Of a DNA stretch of 64,000 nt, positions 33,513 through 41,435 are shown in pieces. Source of the DNA: Glaciecola sp028401415 (GTDB lineage: Bacteria > Pseudomonadota > Gammaproteobacteria > Enterobacterales > Alteromonadaceae); the NCBI RefSeq assembly GCF_028401415.2, contig NZ_CP171821.2, positions 372,001-436,000 on the forward strand, in the 5' to 3' direction. A program made the translations under genes and the position numbers. The stretch's first letter is position 1. Every line of letters starts with the position of its first letter. The notes below the pieces were generated by a model. That model had not been told where the DNA came from. It worked only from the letters and a program-made list of their open reading frames with translations, and searched no databases.

Positions 33513-34180
33513 GATGAAACGTATATGGTGCTATTTGCCATTAAGAGGCATATTAGTTTCTTTTTTATACTTGGCAACATATAAGTTGCTTTTATGTGTG
33601 GAGAACAATTTTGCTGTAAAGAGAAGCATATTTCTTGCTTTCATAGGGTGGCGGTGCTGATTGATAGAAAATTGCTGATACTGCTAAAGCACGACTACTA
33701 AGAAGTCTTTCGCTGCGCTAGGCTAAAAGTTCAGTAAGGTGTGAAAACTGGTCGAGCTCGCTCGATTCAATAATTGAGTGCTCCTTTTGGGTAAACGTCA
33801 AAATATCACACAACATTTCACCACCAAGACATCCCTCATCCTTCCACCCCCTAAAAGACTGGGCTTGTGCAGGACGGGCGGTTCTCCCTGTCTGGTTTAA
33901 GCCACAACATATGATCTTGTGCTCGCTTTTCTCGACTTCTTGTCTGGGGTTGTCCACCCCAAAAGGGCATGTTTGGGAGCACATAGCTGCGGGTATTTGC
34001 ACGGTGTTTGGATTGATGCAACGGCAGACATTAACGACACTTAAGCCCAAATAAAAGTAAGTTGGAATTCAGCACTATTGAGGATGCAGAAGAATGCGCC
34101 ATTAATGACTTTGAAGGTTATTGCAATTTTAGCTAGCCATTTATAGCTGTAGCGCGAGTTGTATGAACAAACCACCAACT
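33513..34180. other. Eroded accessory interval without a convincing gene
   Basis: Apart from the XRE promoter no supported gene is seen in these 668 bp. The stretch 33800-34000 is locally richer in G and C, with a TGGGGT/ACCCCA hairpin (about 33943-33960). The open frame there (110 codons, minus strand, Cys-rich) has no ribosome binding site and no recognisable domain. Confidence 0.5.
33550..33577 (-). promoter_or_regulatory. Promoter and possible operator of the XRE gene
   Basis: Minus-strand TTGCCA (-35), 16-bp spacer and TAATAT (-10). The inverted repeat GCAAC-ATATAA-GTTGC (33574-33589) overlaps the -35 box, as expected for autorepression by an XRE regulator. A short frame MANSTIYVSS starts near the predicted transcript start and ends in TGA overlapping the ATG of the XRE frame. 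Confidence 0.5.
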
Positions 34181-34630
34181 TTACTCAAGCGCCAAACCAA
34201 CGCGCTCCCAACGAAATCCTGTATCTGAACGCGACATCCAGACTTGTGAAGCTTTGCCTACCACATCCCTCAACGGAACAGTGCCGAAATATCGAGAGTC
34301 TTTGCTGTTGCCGCGGTTGTCGCCCAATACAAAGACTTCTCCGTTAGGCACCACAAACTCTTCAACACCTTTGTTATAGCGGCCATTCCACCGCACCTGA
34401 TAAACAACATTACCTGATTTTTCTGTAATAATAGGCGTCTGGGCATTTTGTACATCTTGATGGAAGTTATTGTTTGATAAGGGTATTGAGTTTATAAAAA
34501 CCTGTCGGCCTTCTATGCGTATGCGGTCGCCGGGTAGGCCAACAATGCGCTTGATGTAATATTTTGTGCGATCGTTAGGATAGGTGAAGATAGCAATATC
34601 GCCTCGTTTTGCTGCCTGAGCGCAACTGCA
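34181..34630 (-). pseudogene. Signal peptidase I fragment lacking its 5' half
   Basis: The reading frame encodes the C-terminal part of a signal peptidase I: RGDIAIFTYP, the catalytic-lysine box YYIKRIVGLPGDRI and the signature VLGDNRGNSKDSRYFG. The end of the protein is intact. At 34633-34631 an in-frame TGA precedes the first homologous residues, and there is no start codon before them. The membrane anchor and the box with the catalytic serine are missing, so the product cannot be an active peptidase. The functional lepB must be elsewhere in the genome. Homology starts abruptly near 34620, which suggests a rearrangement breakpoint there. Confidence 0.8.
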
Positions 34631-34801
34631 TCACGCTAAAAAATATGTGAAGGGAAGCTAAACAGCCTACCATCGCTTATTGCAGCCTACATTATATTAA
34701 TTGTGACTTTAAAAGAACAAATTGCTATTTCATCTTGGTATCTTTCACCTTCAGATGGACACTATACTGTCAAACTAACACTCGTATAAAAAGGTCACAT
34801 A

Positions 34802-35386
34802 ATGAGTAAAATAAAATCAGAAGTACTTGCCGCAAATTCCGAATATGCTAAGAGCTTTGGTGATAAATCAGAACTGGCATTGCCACCTGCAAGGGGCTTT
34901 GCAATCTTAACTTGCATGGATGCTCGCTTAGACCCAGCAAAGTACGCGGGTCTAGCTGAGGGTGACGCACATGTCATTCGAAATGCTGGCGGAAGAGCAA
35001 GCGATGACGCCATCCGTTCACTCGTAATTTCGCATAAGTTACTCGGCACAAACGAATGGTTTGTCATTCATCATACAGATTGCGGCATGGAGCTATTTAA
35101 TAGCGAGATTATGGGAGATCTACTTGAAGAAAGCTTGGTTACCGCAACCGTAGATGAAAATGGTTGGCGTAATGTTAAAAATGAGGGTGGCAGCAAGGAT
35201 GGCAAATACATAAATTGGCTTACTTTCAAAGACAATGCAAAAAGTGTTGTGGAAGACGTAGAACGTATTCGCGCAAACAGCATGGTGCCGAGGCATATTC
35301 CTATTTATGGTTATATTTACGACTGCAAAACAGGTAAGTTAGTAGAAGTCCATGACGCAACTACAGCGGGCTCAGTTGACATTTAG
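34802..35386 (+). CDS. Beta-carbonic anhydrase
   Basis: A 194-residue beta-class carbonic anhydrase interconverting CO2 and bicarbonate in the cytoplasm. The zinc and catalytic motif CMDAR (Cys38, Asp40, Arg42), the second zinc motif HTDC (His91, Cys94) and GDAHVIRNAGGRASDDAIRS are all in order. The length is on the short side, like the archaeal-type Cab group. The start is ATG with AAGG 8 bp upstream. It is flanked by two pseudogenes but is itself intact. Confidence 0.9.
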   Translation: MSKIKSEVLAANSEYAKSFGDKSELALPPARGFAILTCMDARLDPAKYAGLAEGDAHVIRNAGGRASDDAIRSLVISHKLLGTNEWFVIHHTDCGMELFNSEIMGDLLEESLVTATVDENGWRNVKNEGGSKDGKYINWLTFKDNAKSVVEDVERIRANSMVPRHIPIYGYIYDCKTGKLVEVHDATTAGSVDI

Positions 35387-35444
35387 CTCCGAGCTTCTCA
35401 ATCAGCAATAACCGCATCATCTGTTGTTTTATGGTTATTGTTGA

Positions 35445-36116
35445 TTAGTGAATCAAATGTTCGCCATCGCATCGATAGTAAAAGGGTGACACCTTATTTA
35501 CTATCTTTAAAGTTCGACTAAAGTAAGATTGGTCAAAATATCCTCAGTAGTTTGCTATAGCCCCTTCACTTTGTTGTGTATGCACCAATAACTGACTCGC
35601 TTCTGCTATAAATCTGCTTTCAATCATACAACGCGCGGACTGTAACAAGTGTGTTATGCATAGAAAGCTGAGATGGCTAGGTGTCAATCCTAGTGCATTT
35701 ACATATTCATGTACTCTATGTGTTTCGAGGTACCGCTGCTCCATCGAAGCCCAAAATTTAGACACCATCGATTCAGCAAGCCCGTCTAAGCTATAGCCAT
35801 AGCTTAAAGCATACCAACGATTAAGGTTAATGAGAATTTCATAAGAAATCGCTCTAAGCAAATGATTACGATCGTTGCTCAAGCGATTTATTGCATCAAG
35901 TATGATGGCCATCCTTTCACTCAACCGGGTTGTTTGCTGCGCATCTAGCGATTCCGAATATTGAGCACGACTAGTGTGAAAGAAACATAGCCTCTGACAT
36001 GCAAACTCTGCATATTCAAGTGTTGCCAAACCGTCTATTTTTACTAAGACAAAGTTATCACGTGCCGATATCCACCTTAGGACTATTTCGCGCTCAGCTT
36101 CAATGTGGCGCGCTGA
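35445..36116 (-). pseudogene. AraC-family regulator remnant with in-frame TGA
   Basis: The C-terminal half of an AraC regulator is readable: the first helix-turn-helix around HEYVNALGLTPSHLSFL and the second starting at ASQLLVHT. The second is cut by TGA at 35546-35544 after IANY. Beyond it the same frame continues GYFDQSYFSRTLK and ends SPFYYR plus ten residues, exactly the conserved AraC C-terminus, with the stop at 35445. Family members normally have Leu-Gly here, so TTA to TGA is the simplest change. At the 5' end the frame is open to 36116 but offers no ATG or GTG, and an in-frame TAA precedes it; the protein also lacks most of the usual N-terminal domain. It is probably non-functional. 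Confidence 0.75.
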
Positions 36117-36164
36117 TTATGTTCTAAATCCGTTGTAAATTATAATAAATCAAGGCGAATCAAT

Positions 36165-39104
36165 ATGTTGGGTTTCTTGAATAAAGCTGATCTTGTTAAC
36201 GTTGTCGGAGAAAAAGGAACGTTGCGACGCCAGCTCATGCAAACGTTTTTAGTCGTTGGTATGGTGCCTTTGCTTGCCATTGGCATCATTGCACTTTGGC
36301 TTTCAAGTTCAATGGCAACTAACATGGTCAGTCAGAACCTAGAGGCACTCAAAGCCAATAAGGTGGTATCGATAGAAAAATACGGTAGCACTATCGTCAA
36401 TCAAGTCATCACTGCCTCCGACGATCCTAACTTAGCAATAAATCTTGAATCCATTACACAAGCTTTTTATCAGGTGGTTGATGAGTCCTTGAAATCCGAT
36501 GCGCTTGCGTCTTCGGGCGATGTTAAGCCACAATTAGATCGCCTTAAAAGTGAATTGTCGCGCTATTACAATGCAGAGTTTTTGCCCCAGTACCAATCCA
36601 TTAATAATGGCGATAGTGTGGATACAAATGCACTTATCAACTCACTTAATCCGGAAGCGGTAGTGCTGCAACATGCTTATATAGAGAAAAACCCGGCAGC
36701 ACTTGGCAATAAGCATGAAATGTATCGTTCAGCGCTTGACTCAGATTATGACAAAGCTCATGAGCTTATTCATCTTACCTTCAAAGAATACCTGGAAAAG
36801 TTTTCGTACTACGACATCTTCCTTGTTGATACTCAAGGCTACGTCGTTTATTCGGTCTACAAAGAACTCGACTATGCGACTAATTTAATAAATGGTGCAT
36901 ACGCAAGCAGTGGCTTGGGTCAGGCCTTTCAGGCATCGTTAAACATTCCAAATGCAAACGAACATGTCTTAATTGACTACGCTCAGTACACACCATCATA
37001 CGAAGCGCCCGCCAGTTTTATTGCTTCTCCGATTTTTAAGGACGGCGTGCGCCTTGGCTCGCTCATTTTCCAAATGCCACTGGATATTATTACTGATGTT
37101 ATGTCAGAGCGACGCGGCTTGGGCGAAACAGGAGAGTCATATTTAGTTGGGCAAGACAAACTAATGCGTTCTGATTCACATAAGTTTCCCGACGAGTACA
37201 GTGTTGATGCTTCTTTTAGAAACCAAAACTCTGTTGATACAGAAGCGGTAAACCTGGCGCTTAAAGGTGAGGGCGGCGTGCTTGAAATAGAGAATTACAA
37301 GGGAGAGTCGGTTTTATCGGGATATATTCCGGTAAAGTTTGGTTCTCTCGATTGGGCGTTAATTGCGGAAATGGAAACTGACGAAGCATATGCTGCGGCG
37401 TCTCGTTTACGCTGGATTATTCTAGCGATAGGTTTGCTTGTGGTTGTGGCAATTGTGTTTATCGCAATGAAGGTAACTAAGCGAATCCTAGAGCCGGTAG
37501 AGGATATGAAAGCCGCTATTACATCAATTTCCAGCGATACAGATTTCAGTCGCCGAGTAAAAGTCACTCGAGAAGACGAAATTGGAGAATCTGCCACGAG
37601 CTTAAACACTTTGTTTGCGCATTTGGAGGTTTCGATAAAAGAAACTAATGATACCGTAACGGCGATGGCAAATGGTGATTTTGAGAAGCGTGTGCAGTCT
37701 GACTTTAAGGGCAATTTGTTAACTCTAAAAGAAGGTGTGAATGCCTCTGCTCAGGCAATGGAAGACTCTGTAAAGGAAGTTACTAAGGTAGTTGACGCGC
37801 TCGCGCAAGGTGATTTTAGTCAGAAGATAAATCGCGAGATGAATGGTGATTTTGCAAGACTAAAAGATGGCGTAAATCATTCTGCACAGGCAATTGCCAG
37901 CGCAATTGGCCATATTTCTCAGCTTACCTCAGCCATGAGTGCGGGTGACTTTACTTATCGCATTAAAGCTGATTTGGTAGGAGAGTATAAAGCGCTTGGA
38001 CAGCAGGCTGATTCTGCCATGACATCTGTTGATGGCGCATTGCGCGAGATTGATTCAGTCATGGCGTCTGTCGCTAAAGGTGAACTGTCAGCGCGTGTAA
38101 ATGCGCATTTACCCGGGCAGCTTGATGATATAAAAGTGAAGCTTAACGGCTCTATAGATGCAATCACTGATGTTTTCAGCGAAACTGAGAGAGTATTAGA
38201 GGCGCTTTCACAAGGTAAACTTAATCAAAGCATCACGACCGATTTCCCCGGACGGTTTAATTTGTTAAAAACGAACACCAATGCAACGGTAGAAAAGCTC
38301 ACTGAAGTCGTCCATGAGATTCAGCAGGCATCCGTAACGGTGAGTGCGGGCGCAGAAGATATCGCTTCTGGTAACAGTAGTTTGAGTGCTAGAACAGAGC
38401 AACAAGCATCCAACTTGGAGCAAACGGCGGCAAGCATGGATGAGATAACCTCGACGGTGAAACATACGGCTGACAACGCAGGTCATGCAAATGCTATTGT
38501 TACCAAAGCCAAAGAACAGGCTCAGCATGGCGGTCAAGTGGTTAAACAAGCCGTCAATGCAATGGAAGAAATCAACAGCTCTAGCAGTAAGATAGGCGAT
38601 ATCATAAGCGTGATTGACTCAATTGCTTTTCAAACGAATCTACTTGCGCTTAATGCAGCGGTAGAAGCCGCACGAGCAGGCGAACAAGGTAGAGGGTTTG
38701 CAGTTGTTGCAAGTGAGGTGCGTAATTTAGCAGGCAGAAGTGCCAATGCTGCGAAAGAAATCAAACGCTTGATTGAAGACAGTTTAAGTAAAGTTGAAGC
38801 GGGCTCAGAACTTGTCCACAAATCTGGTATTACGCTAGAGGAAATTATCAAGCAAGTTGAAAATGTCAGCAGTATTGTTGGTGAAATATCCACCGCTGCA
38901 GGAGAGCAAAGCACGGGCATTGATGAAATTCATCGGGCAATAGAATCACTTCAGCTTCTTACGCAACAAAATACCGCTATGGTAGAAGAGGCAGCGGCTG
39001 CAAGCGAAGAGCTAGGCAGTCAGGCCAAGGGTATGAGTGAGTTGATGGAGTTTTTCGATACGGATACACATTCTATTATCACACCATTAGCCAAAGCGAG
39101 TTAG
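36165..39104 (+). CDS. Methyl-accepting chemotaxis protein with HAMP array
   Basis: A 979-residue chemoreceptor. TM1 is at about residues 28-48, a large periplasmic sensor region of about 365 residues follows, and TM2 is at about 415-437. Then come a canonical HAMP domain and several HAMP-like repeats, each with the pattern 'A-GDF' or 'KGEL' (NGDFEKRV, QGDFSQKI, AGDFTYRI, KGELSARV, QGKLNQSI) up to about residue 725. The signalling domain (about 740-960) has the conserved tip ALNAAVEAARAGEQGRGFAV. The receptor would signal to CheA through CheW. The ligand is unknown. The gene stands alone and is divergent from the AraC remnant. Confidence 0.9.
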   Translation: MLGFLNKADLVNVVGEKGTLRRQLMQTFLVVGMVPLLAIGIIALWLSSSMATNMVSQNLEALKANKVVSIEKYGSTIVNQVITASDDPNLAINLESITQAFYQVVDESLKSDALASSGDVKPQLDRLKSELSRYYNAEFLPQYQSINNGDSVDTNALINSLNPEAVVLQHAYIEKNPAALGNKHEMYRSALDSDYDKAHELIHLTFKEYLEKFSYYDIFLVDTQGYVVYSVYKELDYATNLINGAYASSGLGQAFQASLNIPNANEHVLIDYAQYTPSYEAPASFIASPIFKDGVRLGSLIFQMPLDIITDVMSERRGLGETGESYLVGQDKLMRSDSHKFPDEYSVDASFRNQNSVDTEAVNLALKGEGGVLEIENYKGESVLSGYIPVKFGSLDWALIAEMETDEAYAAASRLRWIILAIGLLVVVAIVFIAMKVTKRILEPVEDMKAAITSISSDTDFSRRVKVTREDEIGESATSLNTLFAHLEVSIKETNDTVTAMANGDFEKRVQSDFKGNLLTLKEGVNASAQAMEDSVKEVTKVVDALAQGDFSQKINREMNGDFARLKDGVNHSAQAIASAIGHISQLTSAMSAGDFTYRIKADLVGEYKALGQQADSAMTSVDGALREIDSVMASVAKGELSARVNAHLPGQLDDIKVKLNGSIDAITDVFSETERVLEALSQGKLNQSITTDFPGRFNLLKTNTNATVEKLTEVVHEIQQASVTVSAGAEDIASGNSSLSARTEQQASNLEQTAASMDEITSTVKHTADNAGHANAIVTKAKEQAQHGGQVVKQAVNAMEEINSSSSKIGDIISVIDSIAFQTNLLALNAAVEAARAGEQGRGFAVVASEVRNLAGRSANAAKEIKRLIEDSLSKVEAGSELVHKSGITLEEIIKQVENVSSIVGEISTAAGEQSTGIDEIHRAIESLQLLTQQNTAMVEEAAAASEELGSQAKGMSELMEFFDTDTHSIITPLAKAS

Positions 39105-39419
39105 ACAACACGACGATTAAGGTTTGCGTCTAAAGGCGCTAGCCGTTATAATGCTCGCCGTTATACAAACTGCATGGATTCGTTTCATGTTCAAGGTTGT
39201 ATTTAACGCGAGCGGCAGGTCGAGAATGCAGGTTTTTTTAAGCCTTGCTAACTGGCTGTCTACCAGGTAACTGGTAAAAGAATTCTTAAAAAGGCTCCGC
39301 TTGTTCGGGGCTTTTTTGTTTTTAGATTTTTGTCTTTAGGCACCAATATGAGGTCGTTAGACACTAATCTATTTGCAGAATTGGGCTATATGCCCTTTTT
39401 TTATTTGTGGAGAAAATGC
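39105..39419 (+). promoter_or_regulatory. Promoter and leader of the rimP-nusA-infB operon
   Basis: A strong promoter (TTGCGT at 39124-39129, 17-bp spacer, TATAAT at 39147-39152) drives a leader of about 260 nt. The leader holds a hairpin TACCAG-GTAA-CTGGTA (39261-39276), whose loop is of GNRA type, and an intrinsic terminator (39288-39317). AGCCTT at 39241-39246 can pair with AAGGCT at 39291-39296 inside the terminator stem, so it could act as an anti-terminator. No gene is visible. Confidence 0.6.
39288..39317 (+). terminator. Leader terminator (attenuator) before rimP
   Basis: A 12-pair stem (AAAAAGGCTCCG with CGGGGCTTTTTT, two G-T pairs) ending in six T's, about 100 bp before the rimP start. 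Confidence 0.7.
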
Positions 39420-39878
39420 TTGTCTCAGTTAGAAAAAAAATTAACTGAAATGTTAGGCGCGCCTGTAGAGGCTTTAGGTTTTGAATTTGTAGGCCTTGAG
39501 TTTGTTCGAGCAGGAAAACACTCGACATTGCGCATTTATATCGACGGTGAGAACGGTGTCGATGTTGATGACTGTGCAGAGGTAAGTCATCAAGTAAGCG
39601 CAGTGCTAGATGTTGAAGACCCTATAACGACGGAATATAATCTTGAGGTTTCCTCTCCTGGTTTAGATAGACCGCTTTTTAAGCCGCAGCATTATGCAAG
39701 CTGTGTCGGTGAGGATGTATCGATTAAGTTATCGCTGCCTCAAGACGGTCGTCGTAATTTTAAAGGGCAGCTGCAGAGCAGTTCCTCAACGCACATATCA
39801 GTAAAAGTTGATAACGACACGTTTGAAATTCCTATTGGCAACATTAGCAAAGCCAATGTGGTTCCAAAATTTGATTAA
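39420..39878 (+). CDS. rimP: Ribosome maturation factor RimP
   Basis: A 152-residue protein needed for 30S subunit maturation. The sequence LSQLEKKLTEMLGAPVEALGFEFVGLEFVRAG is followed by STLRIYIDGENGVDVDDCAEVSHQVSAVLDVED and EVSSPGLDRPLF, all typical of RimP. The start is the TTG at 39420 with GGAG 7 bp upstream; longer frames starting further left lack both homology and a ribosome binding site. It is the first gene of the rimP-nusA-infB operon, as in most proteobacteria. Confidence 0.92.
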   Translation: MSQLEKKLTEMLGAPVEALGFEFVGLEFVRAGKHSTLRIYIDGENGVDVDDCAEVSHQVSAVLDVEDPITTEYNLEVSSPGLDRPLFKPQHYASCVGEDVSIKLSLPQDGRRNFKGQLQSSSSTHISVKVDNDTFEIPIGNISKANVVPKFD

Positions 39879-39918
39879 TATACGGAGATGTTTACCTGCG
39901 AGTAAACAATAAGAATAT

Positions 39919-41412
39919 ATGAGCAAAGAGATACTATTAGTTGCAGAGGCGGTTTCCAACGAAAAACAAGTGCCACGAGAGAAGATTTTTGAAGCACTTG
40001 AATTTGCCCTTGCCAGCGCAACCAAGAAAAAGAATGAAGGTAACATTGAAGTTCGCATCTCAATTGACAGAGAAACGGGCGACTTTGACACTTTCAGACG
40101 ATGGCTTGTCATTGAAGACGAGCAAGAGCAAGAAAATCCATACGCCGAAATCACCATTTCTGCCGCGCAAATTGACGAGCCAGACATTCAGTTGGGCGAT
40201 TATGTTGAAGAGCAAATCGAATCCATCGCGTTTGACAGAATTACTACGCAAACGGCTAAGCAAGTCATCGTGCAAAAAGTGCGAGAGGCAGAGCGAGCGC
40301 AAATGATTGCTGAGTACGAAGACCGCGTCGGCGAATTAGTTACCGGCACCGTCAAAAAGGTCAATCGCGATAATGTAATTGTTGACCTTGGCAACAACGC
40401 GGAAGGTGTCATCTTCAGAGATGACATGTTACCCCGCGAAACCTTCCGCCCGGGAGATCGAGTTCGTGGTTTACTTTACGTGATTCGCCCAGAAGCGAGA
40501 GGTGCTCAACTGTTTATCAGTCGCACACACCCAGATATGCTCGTTGAGCTGTTCCGTTTAGAAGTGCCAGAAATTGCGGAAGAAACGCTTGAGATTAAAG
40601 CTGCAGCACGAGATCCAGGTGCGCGTGCGAAGATTGCGGTGAAAACTAACGACCGACGCTTAGACCCTGTTGGGGCGTGCGTGGGTATGCGTGGATCAAG
40701 AGTGCAAGCAGTATCCAGTGAGTTAGGCGGTGAGCGCGTTGATATCGTGTTGTGGGATGAAAATCCTGCATCTTATGTGATTAATGCAATGGCGCCGGCT
40801 GAGGTTGCATCCATTATTGTTGATGAAGATGCACGTTCCATGGACGTAGCTGTTGAAAGCGACAATCTTGCTCAGGCGATTGGTCGAAACGGACAAAATG
40901 TTCGTTTAGCGGGTCAGCTTACGGAGTGGGATATCAATGTGATGACCATTGATGACATGAACGAAAAGCACCAAGCTGAGAATGAAAAAGTATTAGCACT
41001 GTTTACACAGCATCTTGATATAGATGAAGACTTCGCACTCATGTTAGTTGAGGAAGGATTCACTACTATTGAGGAAGTCGCCTACGTTCCGGCTGCAGAG
41101 ATGTTGGAAATAGACGGGCTGGATGAAGACATTGTTGAAGAGTTGCGTTCGCGCGCAAAAGCGGCACTTACTACGCAAGCACTTGCCAACGAAGAAACAT
41201 TAGAAGCGTCAGAGCCTAAGCAAGAACTGCTTGATTTGGAAGGCTTAGATAGACATGTTGCCTATATTTTAGCGAGTCGCGGTATTACCGACCTCGAAGG
41301 TTTAGCTGAGCAAGGCACCGACGAAATTAGCGACATAGAGGAATTGACCGAAGAACAAGCAGGCGAGCTGATAATGGCTGCGCGTAACATTGTTTGGTTT
41401 AATGAAGAGTAA
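39919..41412 (+). CDS. nusA: Transcription termination/antitermination factor NusA
   Basis: A 497-residue NusA that binds RNA polymerase and RNA. The N-terminal domain (KEILLVAEAVSNEKQVPREK), S1 domain (about 130-205, GTVKKVNRDNVIVDLG), two KH domains (VGACVGMRGSRVQAV and QAIGRNGQNVRLA) and the two C-terminal acidic repeats (FTTIEEVAYVPAAEMLEIDG; GITDLEGLAEQG) are present. The length matches E. coli NusA (495). It begins 40 bp after rimP. NusA is known to affect its own operon in E. coli, which is relevant to the terminator in the leader. Confidence 0.96.
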   Translation: MSKEILLVAEAVSNEKQVPREKIFEALEFALASATKKKNEGNIEVRISIDRETGDFDTFRRWLVIEDEQEQENPYAEITISAAQIDEPDIQLGDYVEEQIESIAFDRITTQTAKQVIVQKVREAERAQMIAEYEDRVGELVTGTVKKVNRDNVIVDLGNNAEGVIFRDDMLPRETFRPGDRVRGLLYVIRPEARGAQLFISRTHPDMLVELFRLEVPEIAEETLEIKAAARDPGARAKIAVKTNDRRLDPVGACVGMRGSRVQAVSSELGGERVDIVLWDENPASYVINAMAPAEVASIIVDEDARSMDVAVESDNLAQAIGRNGQNVRLAGQLTEWDINVMTIDDMNEKHQAENEKVLALFTQHLDIDEDFALMLVEEGFTTIEEVAYVPAAEMLEIDGLDEDIVEELRSRAKAALTTQALANEETLEASEPKQELLDLEGLDRHVAYILASRGITDLEGLAEQGTDEISDIEELTEEQAGELIMAARNIVWFNEE

Positions 41413-41435
41413 GGTCAAGGGGAGAGAATAACACT

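Noticed and set aside
33718..34050. Cys-rich 110-codon open frame on the minus strand
   Set aside because: No ribosome binding site, no recognised domain, located in an eroded region; probably chance.
34270..34455. Second frame over the signal peptidase fragment
   Set aside because: The other frame shows continuous peptidase homology; this one does not.
39330..39419. Longer rimP frame
   Set aside because: No homology in the first 30 codons; TTG 39420 fits the family and has GGAG upstream.
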